Source of the DNA: Acanthacorydalis orientalis
Taxonomy: Eukaryota; Arthropoda; Insecta; Megaloptera; Corydalidae
Length of the DNA: 64,000 bases
Direction of reading: 5' to 3'
Assembly (NCBI GenBank): GCA_034766995.1
Contig: CM068314.1
Coordinates: 23,720,784-23,784,783, forward strand
The notes under the pieces were generated by a model that had not been told where the DNA came from, did no database searches, and saw nothing but the letters and a program-made list of their open reading frames with translations. Position 1 is the first letter of the stretch. The number at the start of each line of letters is the position of its first letter. Position numbers and translations under genes: made by a program. Of the stretch, positions 38,204 through 51,792 are shown piece after piece.

Positions 38204-38879
38204 CTGTTTGTTGTGTACAAAATTAATGTGATATGAAAAATGTTTTTCTCCGAAAAAAAAACTTTACAACTTGTTACTTGATAAAAAAATACATTAACGA
38301 TGAAATAATAAATCGCTGTATATGACTTGAAAGTTATAGAAAAAAGTCTGTTATCGAAATTTCATTATCAAACATGATTATACAGTACGTCGCTCAGTTG
38401 TTAACAATAACACATAAAAATAATTCTAACACAATGTTCAGAATAACAAAATCGATATCTGATCCACGCATTTTATTTTTAAGTAACTAAATCAAAATAA
38501 CATTCCTTTCAGAATACTTTTTTATTCAAATCCAATAGAAAACTAATTGTTGGAATCTGAATGGATTTTCTTCCACTTTAATGTATTGAAAAGTGTGGGG
38601 TGCATTCAAATCTGTATGAATGGAATTCATTTTATTTTCTATCAAATTTTATTAGATTACCTTCTGATAAACGTAGCCTTTACGATTATAGGAGGTTTTG
38701 ATGATTGAATTTTATAGCTTATAGAAATTCTTGTAGTAGTTTTTTATGGCTGTATGCGATGTATTTCTTGCATGATACGAATTTATTTTTTTTATTTATT
38801 CAGTCACTTTGAATACATTATTTCTCTCCATTTATGCACACAAACACATACACACACAAACACACACACATACACACAC

Positions 38880-38917
<38 letters not shown>

Positions 38918-39400
38918 TATTTCAAAAATATTATATTTATTAAATTTAAAGTATGCAATGGAATAAAAATTGTGTATGAAAATATATGGCCACTCATACA
39001 CGCATATACAAATGTAATGTAAAAAAATATAATCATTTAAATTAAATTATAATTGGTTTCTGTATAAAATTTAACTGTGATATTTTAAATTCTTCAGATA
39101 CATTTTTAAATTAACTAGGCTTAAGCAAACAGATAAATTCAAACACCTTGAAACGTTTATATGGATACGAGAAGCAACTCTTCAAAGTTACAATGGTTTT
39201 GATTTGTTTTCATCGCGTTAGCCGCTTCTTTTCTTATATCTTTACTCATCAGTCCACTATCTACGTAACTTAATATATATATATATATATAATAAGTCGT
39301 GTATAGAATCTACTGGCAGTAAGTTCAAAAATAACACCATATACACAAGATTTCCAAACAACGATTCACAAATGTAGAGGTATCAGTGATATAACATGTT
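37535..39400. other. Gene-free AT-rich DNA
   Basis: TA tracts lie at 37712-37774 (a TGCATA-bounded double tract), 38132-38202 (TA then TG), 38881-38912 (preceded by CA-rich sequence from 38836) and 39272-39291. No gene is supported. Confidence 0.75.
38132..38202. repeat. (TA)n(TG)n compound microsatellite
   Basis: About 54 bp of TA followed by about 16 bp of TG. Confidence 0.97.
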
Positions 39401-39950
39401 TTAGCTTGGTAAAAAAATAATTACAGTTTACTACTTTCAAATTCATATGCATTTTTTAATTTTTGTGGTCCAAAACTATTTGATGGCTAACGCCTTACTT
39501 TTGTACCAGCTCTCAAATTGTTGTAGGTAGTTCTTATTCAACTAACGCCTTCAGTTGGTCGTTTAGAAACTAAAGAAAGACGCCCGAATTTTTCTTCATT
39601 TTCACAGCTCTCGTCCCTTATCCGAAATTTTTAGAACCATCATTGCACGTTTGTTAACAGTGCCCACACCAAAAGCATCGTTTAGTTTACGAGCAGTTTC
39701 TGCTGCTTTACCACTCGTTTTGAACACATACAAAAAAAATTGTCTTATTTGCTTCTTTTCCAACATTAATTCAATAGACCAGGTTAAAGCAAAATTAATA
39801 ATAAAACCAAAGTCAATGTTACCATAACACAGACCGAAAAATGCACTTCTATTTATATTAGTATGAAACGATGAAATGATACTTTCATTTAAAAAAAATT
39901 AAGTAAGAATTCAGAAAACAAAAATCATATTTATTTCCCTACCAATCTAA
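39401..39950 (-). mobile_element. Internally deleted cecropia-type mariner, copy 2 (550 bp)
   Basis: In minus orientation the 5' terminus is TTAGATTGGTAGGGAAATAA, next to TA at 39951-39952, and the 3' terminus (plus strand from 39401) is TTAGCTTGGTAAAAAAATAA. The left flank is TT rather than TA, probably mutated. Internally it matches copy 1 throughout, including a direct step from GTTTTGGACCAC (HTH region) to ATGAATTTGAAAGTAG (3' end). The deletion is thus shared by descent. Confidence 0.9.
39490..39770 (-). pseudogene. Mariner transposase N-terminal fragment, broken
   Basis: On the minus strand the frame begins at TTGGAAAAGAAGCAAATAAG, where an initiator is expected. It then gives SAETARKLNDAFGVGTVNK, a diverged WF..F..G..SLED segment, NDQLKALVE and a final VLDHxK-like piece, the mariner HTH region. 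Frameshifts and stops interrupt it, and the catalytic domain is absent as in the copy at 31.8 kb. Confidence 0.88.
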
Positions 39951-40018
39951 TAGTTTGTGATTTTGTATCATTTTAAAAAAATGCTATATAATAGCTAGTT
40001 TTGTACATTATTTAGAAA

Positions 40019-40058
<40 letters not shown>

Positions 40059-40452
40059 GCAATCTTCTACTTGGCTAGTTCAGTAAACATATTCGTAGTG
40101 TTCCAGCAGGTTAAATTTAAATTCTCCTTATCTGTAACTAGAAATGACTTTTAAATTAAAAATTAGTTTTCAAAAACAAAGTTTGTAAATAACTAGCTTA
40201 AACTATTATATCTATTAAAAATGCATCTGCATATTGATCTAAAGTGCCATTCACTGATTCTACATTATATAATTAATAAATATTTTTAATGTATTATATG
40301 AAAAAATATTCTTGTTTAATTTATTGCACTTTGTATTATATTTTTAATACTATAAATATTATCATAAAATATAATTTTAAACGTTTAATTTCACAATACA
40401 AGACTTCATTTGATATTTAAATCATTTGAAAGAAGGTAATAAAAATTCCAAA

Positions 40453-40496
<44 letters not shown>

Positions 40497-40682
40497 AATA
40501 AATCATTGAATAATTAAATATGTTTTTCCAAAGTTATAATTAATATAGAAGCATTTCTGAATTTATTACCCTTTTTTAATAAAATAAATTAAATTAAATC
40601 AAATTTAAATTTAAACAAAACTTTATATAATAAACAAAAATAATTGAGAACAAATAACATTCAATTAAAAAGCGAATTAATG

Positions 40683-40722
<40 letters not shown>

Positions 40723-41092
40723 ATGTGGGAGTAGAAATAAACGTCTATATATTATGTGTTTATTTATTTCCACACCTACACTGTTTCTTGATTATTTAAC
40801 CACTGTAATTCAAATAACAAAAATATTTCTTGTAATGTAAAAATTATCCAAACATCTAATAAAAATTTTTCACCCACGCAACAATAATGGAAAAAATTTC
40901 AATATTTTCGATCATAAAATATATGTTCAAAATATCTGAGCGTAAAAAATTACCGGAATAAAACACAAAAAATGTCAATCAAGATAAAAATGTGACAATT
41001 AACTGACACAGCAACATCAGTAACAGTACATCAATTTTCACATTGCAATTTTTAATCAAAAATGATTACACGTTTTCACTGAACGACAGACA
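39951..41092. other. Gene-free AT-rich DNA
   Basis: TA tracts lie at 40021-40056, 40457-40491 and 40685-40724. No gene is supported. Confidence 0.78.
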
Positions 41093-41499
41093 ATGAAGAG
41101 AAGACAACAACACGGTCCCACATCAAAAATAAACATTCCTAAACACAACATTGTTTTCAAACATCTTCAATCATACACGCTACCATCTTCAAAAACAACT
41201 CTTGAAAGCTTATCCTTGACGACAGCACTTAACGCCGATAAATCCACCAAAATAAGTGAGCGGCGGCCCGACTGCCGAGAAATCACGACAACTGCTAGCA
41301 AAAGGGTAGATCAGTCGGGGCGATACTCTGCGATTAGGGTAGAAATAGCCTGGAGGAGAGGATCTAACTGGTGTTCCGTACAGGTACGGAACACACGGAG
41401 GGGTTTACGACTAACTGAAATGACCAGTTTAAATTTTAAAACACTACGTTACTCGATTTCTAAAATTCCACAACACTCACATGTATATGTATGTGTATG

Positions 41500-41506
<7 letters not shown>
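41093..41506 (+). CDS. 137-codon open frame in a GC-richer island, function unknown
   Basis: This is the longest non-repeat frame on the plus strand. It starts MKRRQQHGPTSK and is rich in Ser, Thr, Arg and Lys through the middle (about residues 50-110). Its last 15 or so residues run into the (TA)n/GTATGT tract and are an artefact. The GC-rich part, about 41200-41410, gives low stop density on both strands, so openness alone is weak evidence. No domain, signal peptide or membrane segment is visible. It may be an untranslated exon, a promoter island or an old insertion read by chance. Confidence 0.2.
41371..41394. repeat. Perfect 11-bp hairpin with 2-nt spacer
   Basis: GTGTTCCGTAC (41371-41381), AG, GTACGGAACAC (41384-41394). 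It lies inside the GC-richer island. As a near-continuous dyad it could be a binding site for a dimeric factor or a palindromic insertion footprint. Confidence 0.9.
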
Positions 41507-41551
<45 letters not shown>

Positions 41552-41681
41552 GTACACTAAAACAATCAACATACAATAACAATAATAATAAAAATAATGA
41601 AAATTTGTTGGCATAAAAATATAGTACATAATATGCATTTCCATAATTCAAAAATACTATTTATAAACTATCTATTTTTTG

Positions 41682-41727
<46 letters not shown>

Positions 41728-41989
41728 CTGTATATTTTTGATATTTCATATTTATTTATCGAATAAAAAATGATTAAAATACATATACATATATTCATTG
41801 ATCAACTTTATAAATATGGTTAAACGATATTATTAATTTTTTATAAATCTATAATTGTTATATAATCTCTATTAAAAATATATCTACTTTAAAGTTATAC
41901 TTTGCTATTCTAGAAAAGAGCGAAAAATAAATTTATTTGTAAAGGAATATTAATTATAATTAATTGTTTGTAATTCGGTAATTTTAGAG

Positions 41990-42027
<38 letters not shown>

Positions 42028-43193
42028 TTATTTCATAAATAATTACTTATGTTTAAAATTTAAAAATAAAAGATAAATAAAGTACTTTACTCAAATAAAA
42101 ATATTACAAATAAACACTTAAAATATGTTAAATTATTTTTAATATTACGACAATAAATTAAACATGATTTCCTGTTTTATTTCTGAAATCTTTAATATGA
42201 TCTAATTTTCTCTTTTTACTAATTTTTTAATAATAATTCCTTAACAAACCTAAAATCAATTGATTTTAAATGAAAATCGGTTGTAATATTCTAACATTCA
42301 TTTTCAAGAACAATACTTATGCATTATTACTATTCTATACAATTTCATTTGTAAGATACAACTATAATTAAACAGTTCGTACAATTTTCCAATAAATAGT
42401 ATAGAACAGAAACATTTCGCATGTGAGCTTAATTTTAATAGCAGCTCTATTATTTTCCGAGAAATATAATAGTTAAAGCCTGAGATAAATGTGTTTGAAA
42501 ATTAGAAATATATTGAATGTATATCTAAATAATAAATCATATTTTCTAAACAAAAAAATGTGATGCTTAAATTGTCTAGATGACACGAAATTATAATTTT
42601 ATATCTTCCTTTGATATTTAATTTTATTCATATTAAATTTTCATTTAATATTATCAATAATTAATGTAATTTAATTGCCTTGTAAATTATAAAGATATGT
42701 TATAATAAATATTGAATTATATTAAGGAAAAAATTACTTCGACAATTTTTTATTAAAATTAAATAATTGATAATTCTCTAATATTCAACATGAAATAAAT
42801 CATTCTGAAAATAAATAGTATTTATATCATGTTTTTAAACATAAACAAATATATTTATTATTCCGGAATTAACAATAATATGAACATTATTCATCTATAT
42901 CAGTGTCCTTCAAACTGTGTTTCGCGCAACCTCTTCAGGGGAAAATCTAAAAATTTAAATAGTTAATTGATAAAAATTTCTTTTATTTCTATAAATATCT
43001 ATTATTATCTGTTATTATGAAGTAAAATTGTACTTGGACAAAAAGGACGTGTAGAGATTTTATATTAAATTATTATTAACGATAACACCCCAAGTAATAC
43101 GAAATTTTCACGAAAAATTATAATATAAAATGCGCGACTTTATGAAACAACTGCATTGCAATCTATTTGCTAGAATGATTATATAGATATAAT

Positions 43194-43230
<37 letters not shown>

Positions 43231-43234
<4 letters not shown>

Positions 43235-43297
43235 CGAGAAAGGGCAGAGTCCCCTGGGGTGGGCGAGTGTAGCGAGCAGTATTAGACAGAGCTCCCT
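43231..43297. other. Short GC-rich islet of unknown origin
   Basis: This islet of about 67 bp has GGGCAGAGTCCCCTGGGGTG, GCGAGTGTAGCGAGC and GACAGAGCTCCCT, directly after a (TA)n tract and in sharp contrast to the surroundings. CAGAGTCCCC and CAGAGCTCCC are near repeats, and GCGAG..AGCGAGC is a repeated word. No frame or known element is recognised. Confidence 0.5.
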
Positions 43298-44774
43298 AAT
43301 ATAGAAAATATTAATTTCATGTATTTTTGTATTCTAAAAACAATCATTTTTTGTGAGATTTTTTCATCAAAATCCTAAAACAAGTAATTTATAATAAATA
43401 ATAGTTTTGTTTCGAAGGAAGTTTCTATTATTGGAGCATATTTGAGGGTATTATTATTTTTTATCATTATTGTATATTATAAAATTATCATAATTTAATA
43501 AATGAACTTGTTATGATTTTCAATTGTAAAATATTTTTGAATTTGTTTTATAATTGAACAAGTATGAAAACAATTTACTAAACAATAAAATAATTTAAAG
43601 TTCGTTTTAATTTAAGGAAATTTAACGAACTAAACCATTAAGTGTTCTTTAATACACAACTCAAAGACATAAAGATAATTTATAAAATTAATTGAACATG
43701 TACAAACTGTACATAAACTATTCGCAATTTAATCTTGTTATACATTTTCAACTTTAATTATGTACCATGTTTGTTTGAATTTTCAATGTTGGAAGTTTTT
43801 GAAACTATATACTATTGAAGTTACATTTAATAAAACTAAAATGTACATTTATATAGTTATCATACAACTTACTAAGAAATCACATTTCCCTCTTTGACTA
43901 AAAATGATATTAACTTTCATATATAAAAAAGTATGTGATAAAAGTAATGATAAAAATCGATACAATAAGACTGATCCGAAATGATTTGATACATTTAAAT
44001 ACGAAATTGTATATTTTATCTAAGATCAACCCAGTTTTTTCGTCATAACGTACTCAAATCAATAGTTTCGTCACGGGACATACATTGCTTTTATTCATAT
44101 TTGGCATTACAAAAATGCCGGAATGGTAACATATCTATAATATAATCTAAAGATTCTACATAGAGATTATATATTTATTCGAATAATGTAAAGAAAAAAT
44201 ATTACCATTCACATATAATATATGTAACATCATTTTTGTACTCATTTACATTTATGATGGAAATTTATTTTATAATACGCACATATCTGATAGTAGAAAA
44301 ATCACATTTATTCTTTTTTTTATTTTGATGAGTTATTTAGTTTAAAAAAATATTTTGTTTCATCTCGCATCTAAATATTTAATCAATATGTAGATGTAAT
44401 CTGTATGTTATTCAACTAAAATGCATAGATCTAAATCATTTCATAAGTCTTACAAAACAATTACAAATTATTCAACTAGTGAAAAAAAATCATTCGTTTC
44501 GAGATTCAGTATACGAGTATTTCTATTCCGAATACTGCTTGTTAAGTGACGTCGAGTAAATTTAAGTTAAATGTTTTTTCGATACTTTTATTCGATCTAA
44601 AAGTATGTGCGTACGTTATTTAAATACAATAAATAAATTCTAAGATAATTTTAAATAAAAAATGGAATATTTGAAGTGCACAGAAAAGAAAATAATGCAA
44701 AAAGCAAGTATATGTCCTGAATGGTTTTTTAAGTTTTCAACAATAATAAAAAGTAAGTTTTTTTAATTAATCAA

Positions 44775-44789
44775 CACTCTCTCTCTCTT

Positions 44790-44850
<61 letters not shown>

Positions 44851-44853
44851 GAA

Positions 44854-44884
<31 letters not shown>

Positions 44885-44891
44885 CACACAC
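44775..44891. repeat. (CT)n(TA)n compound with CACACA interruption
   Basis: A short CT run, about 50 bp of TA, an ACACACACAC interruption, more TA, and a final ACACACA. Confidence 0.95.
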
Positions 44892-45509
44892 AAATACATT
44901 TACATATGTTTAGTCTTTGACAACCTAATATTGGACAAAAATTTTCTTTTAGCTCCAAGTTTGAACGATCTTGTATTTTTTTCCACATATTTCCAATGTA
45001 CTTCCTAATATTCTTATTTTCACATTCATAAAACTCTTTGTGAGCATGTTTATATTATTTATTATACCGATAACTAGTGTTTGTTTTCATATTAATTCTA
45101 TTCTCTCATTATTTCTAACACGTATTTTGTGCCTTTATATTTGAAAAATCACTTAAAATACATATTTCACTTTAATATATAATGAGCAATAGTATCTATT
45201 AACACATACGGTATTTACAAAAAAATAATGTAATTCAATAAAATCTCGAAGTGTTCTAGGTATTAAAATTTATACATTTCATTTTCATACCAAAAAAAGT
45301 TTGATATTTTTTTGAGAATCAATAAATCATTGGATACTGTTTTGTAGAAATAATGTAAATGAGAATATTCAATAAATAAAGTTCCCAAAATTTATTTTTG
45401 GATAATATAAATAGTATATATTAACTAATATTTCACGGTATCTATAATAGTTTCGCTTCATTCGATGAATTTACTCAATAACCCAATTAAATTCCTTCCC
45501 TTAACGCTT

Positions 45510-45745
45510 TTAAAATGGTAATAATGATTTATTTGCGTTTTAAATTTTTATTTATACACATTTAAATACCATCATCCTCAGAGCACAAAAGTTCAGAAAA
45601 AATGTTTTTTATGTGCTGTAGCCTTCCGGGAATGATGGAATCGTCATCGAAAAGCAAAAAAAATGCTCATAATCAATTATTCAACATTTTTTATATGGAA
45701 AGAAAAGTGAATATAATGGGAGGGTAAAAATATAAAATAAGAATA
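45510..45745. repeat. Dispersed palindromic-family element, copy E (head-to-head arms)
   Basis: The left arm (-), read in reverse from 45592, is GCTCTGAGGATGATGG, then TATTTAAATGTGTATAAATA. The right arm (+) is GGGAATGATGG AATCG TCATCGAAAAGC, then TGCTCATAATCAATTATTCAACATTTTT and a diverged tail. Between the heads AGCACA (45582-45587) pairs with TGTGCT (45612-45617). The left tail is not clearly aligned, so the outer boundary is approximate. Confidence 0.6.
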
Positions 45746-45966
45746 ATCATTTCCCCTTCAAAAAAAGAAGAATATGCTTTTTAAATAATAATCGTTCTCA
45801 TTTAAAAAAATCATTCTGTTTTTGTTGTTCCTCTATGGACAATCCTCCCTTGATATTAAGTGACATCATTCATACTGTATAATTTTTATAACTAATCCTT
45901 CTATTTCAATTTTATCTATTAAACATCAAAATTATTAAACAACACCTTTATTCTATTTTGAATTTA

Positions 45967-45974
45967 TGTATATA

Positions 45975-46018
<44 letters not shown>

Positions 46019-46045
46019 TGTGTATGTGTGTGTGTGTGTGTTTGA

Positions 46046-46124
<79 letters not shown>

Positions 46125-46130
46125 GTATGT
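45967..46130. repeat. Compound (TA)n/(TG)n microsatellite, about 160 bp
   Basis: Alternating TA blocks with a central TGTGTATGTGTGTGTGTG block and several single-base interruptions. It produces long Tyr/Ile frames on both strands, which are artefacts. Confidence 0.96.
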
Positions 46131-46719
46131 ACTGTATATTAATTTTAAAAAAGAGAAAATATGAATATACATTTTTAAATTCCCCAGTTGATTTTTTCAA
46201 TGTTCAAACAAAATGTATTTCACATAACCTTTAATCGAATTGCTTTATTGCTGAAATGTAAAATTACTAGAAAACAAATTATCAAAAAATGCGCCATCAA
46301 TAATAATAACACTCTGTACAACCAGTTGTGAATATCAATTAACACCAATAAAAAGTGCATTGTACATTTAGCAATTTCGCAGATATGCATGATATGATTG
46401 TAATGAACAATCATAATGATTAACTAATACAAAGCTAATGAATTCTGCGTGTGTTTAAAAAGTTTTTTTTTTGATGTACGAGTAGATACGATCATGGTTG
46501 TATGATATAATTCCTGCTGATTATGTAACCTAAACCATAACTTAATCAATAAACAATTTGCATGATTTATAAACAAAAACAGTTTCATGAATTTGTATCT
46601 CATGAATTGAAACCAAAATTGTGTGATTTTTACAAAATTGTTTTCGAATTTTTATCTGAATAGATTATTTTAAAAATGTATGTTATATGTGCGGTATGTC
46701 AATTGCATATTAACATAGT

Positions 46720-46759
<40 letters not shown>

Positions 46760-48280
46760 TTATTTTCAGTTGTTTGTTTATAATATTCTATATAAAATCT
46801 GTTAATACCATTTACTGTATTTGTATTAATCTTCAAGTAACACATTTATTTATATTACAGTTATTTACACAAGAATTCTATAAATAAAGTTCATTTTTTT
46901 AAAAAAACTTATAGATATATCCACAAAATAACACTTCTATAACGAACTCAAATCACGGATAGGAGGAACAAATTTGGTTTTCTCTGAAAACATTTGACTT
47001 TGTCTAAATAATGATTAATTTAAATTTTCTTACAACAAACAAAAATGTCTATCCTTCTCATCCACAAATAGTTATAGAATATCTCGACGTAGCTTAAATT
47101 TTGAAACCAACGATCATAGGTTCAATCAAAAATTTGGTATATATTTGGTAACATTTTTATAGTACTACATATTATCAACTAAATGAGAAAATAATTCAGT
47201 GGGAATGATTCAAATCAGATGCTATAAATTTAGAATCTAGGTATTTACTGAATAACATATCAAACAATAATTTATCCATAAGGTAAGTTATTAATATATA
47301 GGAATTTATGTAGAAAAAATAGAAAGCATATCTATAAATGAAATTTATATAAATGAAATGAAATTTCACTGATATAAGGAGTAATGCTTATAACTAAGAA
47401 ATATAATCAGTCCCGTAATAGTCAATGTATTCGACTAACTATATTTTAATTTTTTTTAAAATAGAATTTTTGTTTGTAAAAAAGTATGAACTAAATAATA
47501 CCAGAAAGTAATACGAATTTAATTATTTTATACAATTACAGCGACACTGAATATTAAGTTTAGTGTGATTATATGAAAATAACTTGAAGCAAGTAAAAAT
47601 AACTTGTTTTTCTAAAATAAATACTAATTTGAAACACTAAATTTAAACATTTGAATAAAATATATTACTACTCGGCAACGTAGATATAAATAGTCTATAT
47701 ATGTTTTATTTATTACATTTTTTATTATAGCCACCTACTCTAAATATAAACATAATTAAAAAAGGAACCAAGCATTATATTTTATTTTTAAAATATGTAA
47801 AATAATTATTTATATATTATTAATTACTTTTTGTTCAAATTTTTTGAATGTTTGCTTTTACATTTTTTATTTGTAAATTACCATATAGCAATATATATAT
47901 ATATATATATATAATGTTTATATATCCACGAAAAGTATGTGTTATTTATGATGGAGATTTTTTTTCTCGTTCTTCATAAAAATGTCTATTTAAACAAGGG
48001 TCCGATTATAATAAAATAAAATTAAAATAAAGCTATAACCATTCAAAGTCATTTTTTTTAAGAGCGCCAAAATTGAAGACGTCGAGGTAAAAATGTAGGA
48101 GGTTAAATAATTTTGTTTATTTGTACGACGAAAAAGGAATCATTTATAACATTATTAATTTTTGAAGAAGACTAATTCTACGTGGCCTTAACATTATCTT
48201 TCGTAACACATTTTTATATACTCCGTGGGGTGCAATTCTTTAATCTGCATATAATAACATCCAGTTTTCACTGAAAATTA

Positions 48281-48314
<34 letters not shown>

Positions 48315-48695
48315 CGATCGAAGATATTCATTTTAATTTTAATTATTTTTTAAAAGAATTCTTGTAGATCGATATTTTTTAATCTGATTCGATATTATAG
48401 ATTATATCATGAAAATATCAAGAATATTATTGAAACTAATAAATATTCCTCCGTTATTGGTAATAGCATTCATGGAAAAATTATAAGTATTACAATAGCT
48501 ATAAAATATATTTTAATATTTTTATTAATTTTTCATGGTTATTTAGATATTCTTCCTTAATAAACAATAACATATGTCAGGAGAATTTAAATAAATGTTC
48601 AACATTCATTAATTTCTTTCAATAATGTTTCTCTTTGCTTTTAGTTTCGCCTAAACATAATTTTTATTTTGTTTTAAAAACTTGGTATGCATATT

Positions 48696-48698
<3 letters not shown>

Positions 48699-48754
<56 letters not shown>
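48699..48754. repeat. (TA)n microsatellite, about 56 bp
   Basis: An uninterrupted TA tract bounded by TGCA on the left and CTGTGTG on the right. Confidence 0.97.
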
Positions 48755-48756
<2 letters not shown>

Positions 48757-49209
48757 GTGTGTATCAAAATTAACGTATACTTACAAAATTAGTATAATTG
48801 TAATAAGTTAATTATGCAATAATTATTTAAAAAAATGTTAGGCAATTATACGTTAAATGTTCTTAATTATAACTAATTAAAATTTTATTTACTGATTATA
48901 ACACGAAATTTTTAATTTAGCTGTTTTTAAATGTTCTCAAATTATTTAAATAATAATAAATATATAATATACTGTTTAACTTCCATACTTTTTAATTGAT
49001 GTAAATTATACTTTACAAAAAAATATCTGTTGTTCTGTTTTCATTGATATTAGAAATCTTACGCTAAATCCTTTATGAATCAGATGATTGTTTAAAAATG
49101 AAAATGAACTAAATAAGAACATTAATTTAGTTTATGCCAGTAAAATATAAATTTTGTAAAAAATAATTATATATATTTATATATAATATATACATACATC
49201 TATATATAC

Positions 49210-49242
<33 letters not shown>

Positions 49243-49628
49243 AGAAATATAGGTGAATGTATTTTTTTCTTAAACATTAAATTGTGTCAATTATGAATTT
49301 TCATACATGAAACTATTTAACTGAAAAGTAAATTATTTAAATTAAAAATATACGTATAAAAATTAGTATAAAGTCTTCTTTAGAAATTGTTAATCATTCA
49401 TTCAATTACAAACATAATAATTCGATGAAAAACATAGTTTCGTAAGTATATTCTTTAACTTGCAAATTTTTAATAACCTAATGCATAAATATAATCTTCG
49501 ATAAAAAAATATTCAATTCGTTATTGCAATTTGAATAAAACACTGGAAAGTTTTTCAATTACAATTCTTCTTTACTATCGATTTTGTCGTAAACAGCATT
49601 TTTCTTACGCTCCTGGTTTTTGTTCTAG

Positions 49629-49701
49629 GTTCCTGAGGCAAGTGTGTAACGAGACGGCCTAAGTGGATAAAAAGTGTTGGCGATGTTCATCGGAAACACG
49701 A
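49629..49701 (+). other. Candidate 73-bp 5' exon with start codon
   Basis: The acceptor TGGTTTTTGTTCTAG (ends 49628) and the consensus donor GTGAGTAA (49702) enclose 73 bases much richer in GC than the flanks. All three frames carry stops in the first two thirds. An ATG at 49683 follows two in-frame TAA codons and opens MFIGNT, running across the donor in phase 1. That is the pattern of a 5' untranslated-plus-start exon. It would need a downstream exon, which I do not see within the window. The gene is not identified. Confidence 0.42.
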
Positions 49702-50093
49702 GTGAGTAAAATTTCCCTTTCTCTCACCCTTCAACAAGAATATATGATTTAAAACTAAAATGTTGAAAACTTTAAGTTGCACACGCTGTTCGCTTTCTTT
49801 TTTTGTAGAAAAGTCAGTGCTATATTTTCTTCTCAATTAATTTTTTTTTAGTTTACATTAAACGAACTTACATCGAGTTTATTTGAGAATATTCAGAGAA
49901 AATTGTTATTTGAAAATATTAGATGTTTTATTTGATGAACATTTATATTGTTACAAACTCATGAACAGCGTTTATTTTAATAAAAACTTTATAAAAAAAA
50001 TATTTTCTTATTAAAGTATATATTCACATTTTTATTACACAAATTACTTGAACTGAAAAAATATAAGTATTTTTAATTATGCTATAAATTTGT

Positions 50094-50135
<42 letters not shown>

Positions 50136-50769
50136 ATAGAATAATAACTTTATTATATTATTTAGGTAATGAAATATTAATTATATTTCAACTGATATAT
50201 AATTATATTTCTTAATGTTTTTTTTTAAATTAAAAACATCTGTTTAAGCCAAATATTTTGTTATTCTCTTTAACTCTTGACTTTTCAATATTCAATTTCA
50301 GAATAATTTTGAACCTTCTTTATACATTTTAATTATTCATTCTTGGAACGTTGTACAATAATTGTTTTATTCTAATTAATCTGCTATTTATTTACTTTTA
50401 CATAGATTAATTTCAATAGGTCTATTGAATCAAATAGCATTTTAATCGGAAATAGTTATAATATTAATATTTACAATTTTCATCGTTTATTTAACATTTT
50501 CTTGATAATTATTTGTCTGATATAATTTATTATAATATCCTCAATCGGTTTTGATCAGTCTGTATATAACGAGTACACAGTTATACTAAGCTAATTTTCA
50601 AATGGATTTGTTTTGGTTTATATTTCCATACAAACATTCATTTTTATAACGAACTCATCTAAAGGATATACCAAGATATGCAAAAATTACTTTGTGAGTT
50701 TAATCTCGAATATCTAGATATTAAATTCTATGTTTATTGAGCCACTCTTGCTACAAAATACTTGTATGG

Positions 50770-50817
<48 letters not shown>

Positions 50818-51746
50818 GAGAAAACGACATTTTCAATTAAATTAAATGGTAATTTTAAATGTCAATAATACAATATTTGTGTCATTTTTTTAATAAATCA
50901 TCTAATTCTTCAAAATGTTAAAATACAAGTATAAATTTAACATATACACTTCTATATAGAAATATAACAATACGAAATTTATAGTTTAAGGCCAGTAACT
51001 CATAAATCTTTGTAATGATAACTGTTAAAAAGTTCAATGAAAAGGTCGTATAAAGGCCATAAGTGATACTAATTATAAATTTAATATAATATTGTGATAA
51101 CATTTCAAATTATAGAACAACAAAGTCAACAGGAAATATAGATCAGTGATCACGAATATGCGTTAACGGATTATTATTTACAAATAGTTTGTAATAAATA
51201 ATGCAACTATTGATTAATTCTTAAAATAATAAAATACTGAATACATATAAAGAGTATAATCAGTTATTTTTCATTTAATTCGTTACAATAATATTTTAAA
51301 ACTAAACAAAATATGTATGGATATAATTTGGAATTAAAATTTGTCTAACAGAAAAATCCAAAACAGGAATGACAAATCACACATTTTAAATAAATAATTA
51401 TTGTAATCCCAGTATGTTTTGATATGAATATTGAATTGTTTTTAAATTTAAATCAAATAAAGGAATATTTTAACAAGATATCTGTCAAAAAATGATTATA
51501 TGTAAATATTTACTATTATTATCGAACAGGTATATAACAAAAAATATATATATATATATATATATATATAATCAATTTCATTTTATATTCTATCACTTCT
51601 GCACATTTATTATTTGTTTGAAAACGCAAACCATTATATATACATATATATATATGCGTCTAGATCATTTTTCATACCGTATTTCATCATTTTCACATAT
51701 CCGTTATTGATTTAAAGATATTAATTTATTTATTAACATAGTCATT

Positions 51747-51792
<46 letters not shown>

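Larger units (their letters stand above)
41507..45509. other. Gene-free AT-rich DNA
   Basis: TA tracts lie at 41502-41551, 41689-41723, 41994-42022, 43196-43230 and 44792-44885. A CAGTGTCCTTCAAACTGTG word at 42901 resembles the start of some hAT termini, but no partner end was found. A GC-rich islet follows the TA tract at 43231. Confidence 0.72.
45746..49628. other. Gene-free AT-rich DNA
   Basis: Tracts lie at 45967-46130 (compound), 46722-46755, 47892-47912, 48282-48313, 48699-48754 and 49217-49242. No supportable gene. Frames such as 46220-46414 (-) have no domain. Confidence 0.75.
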
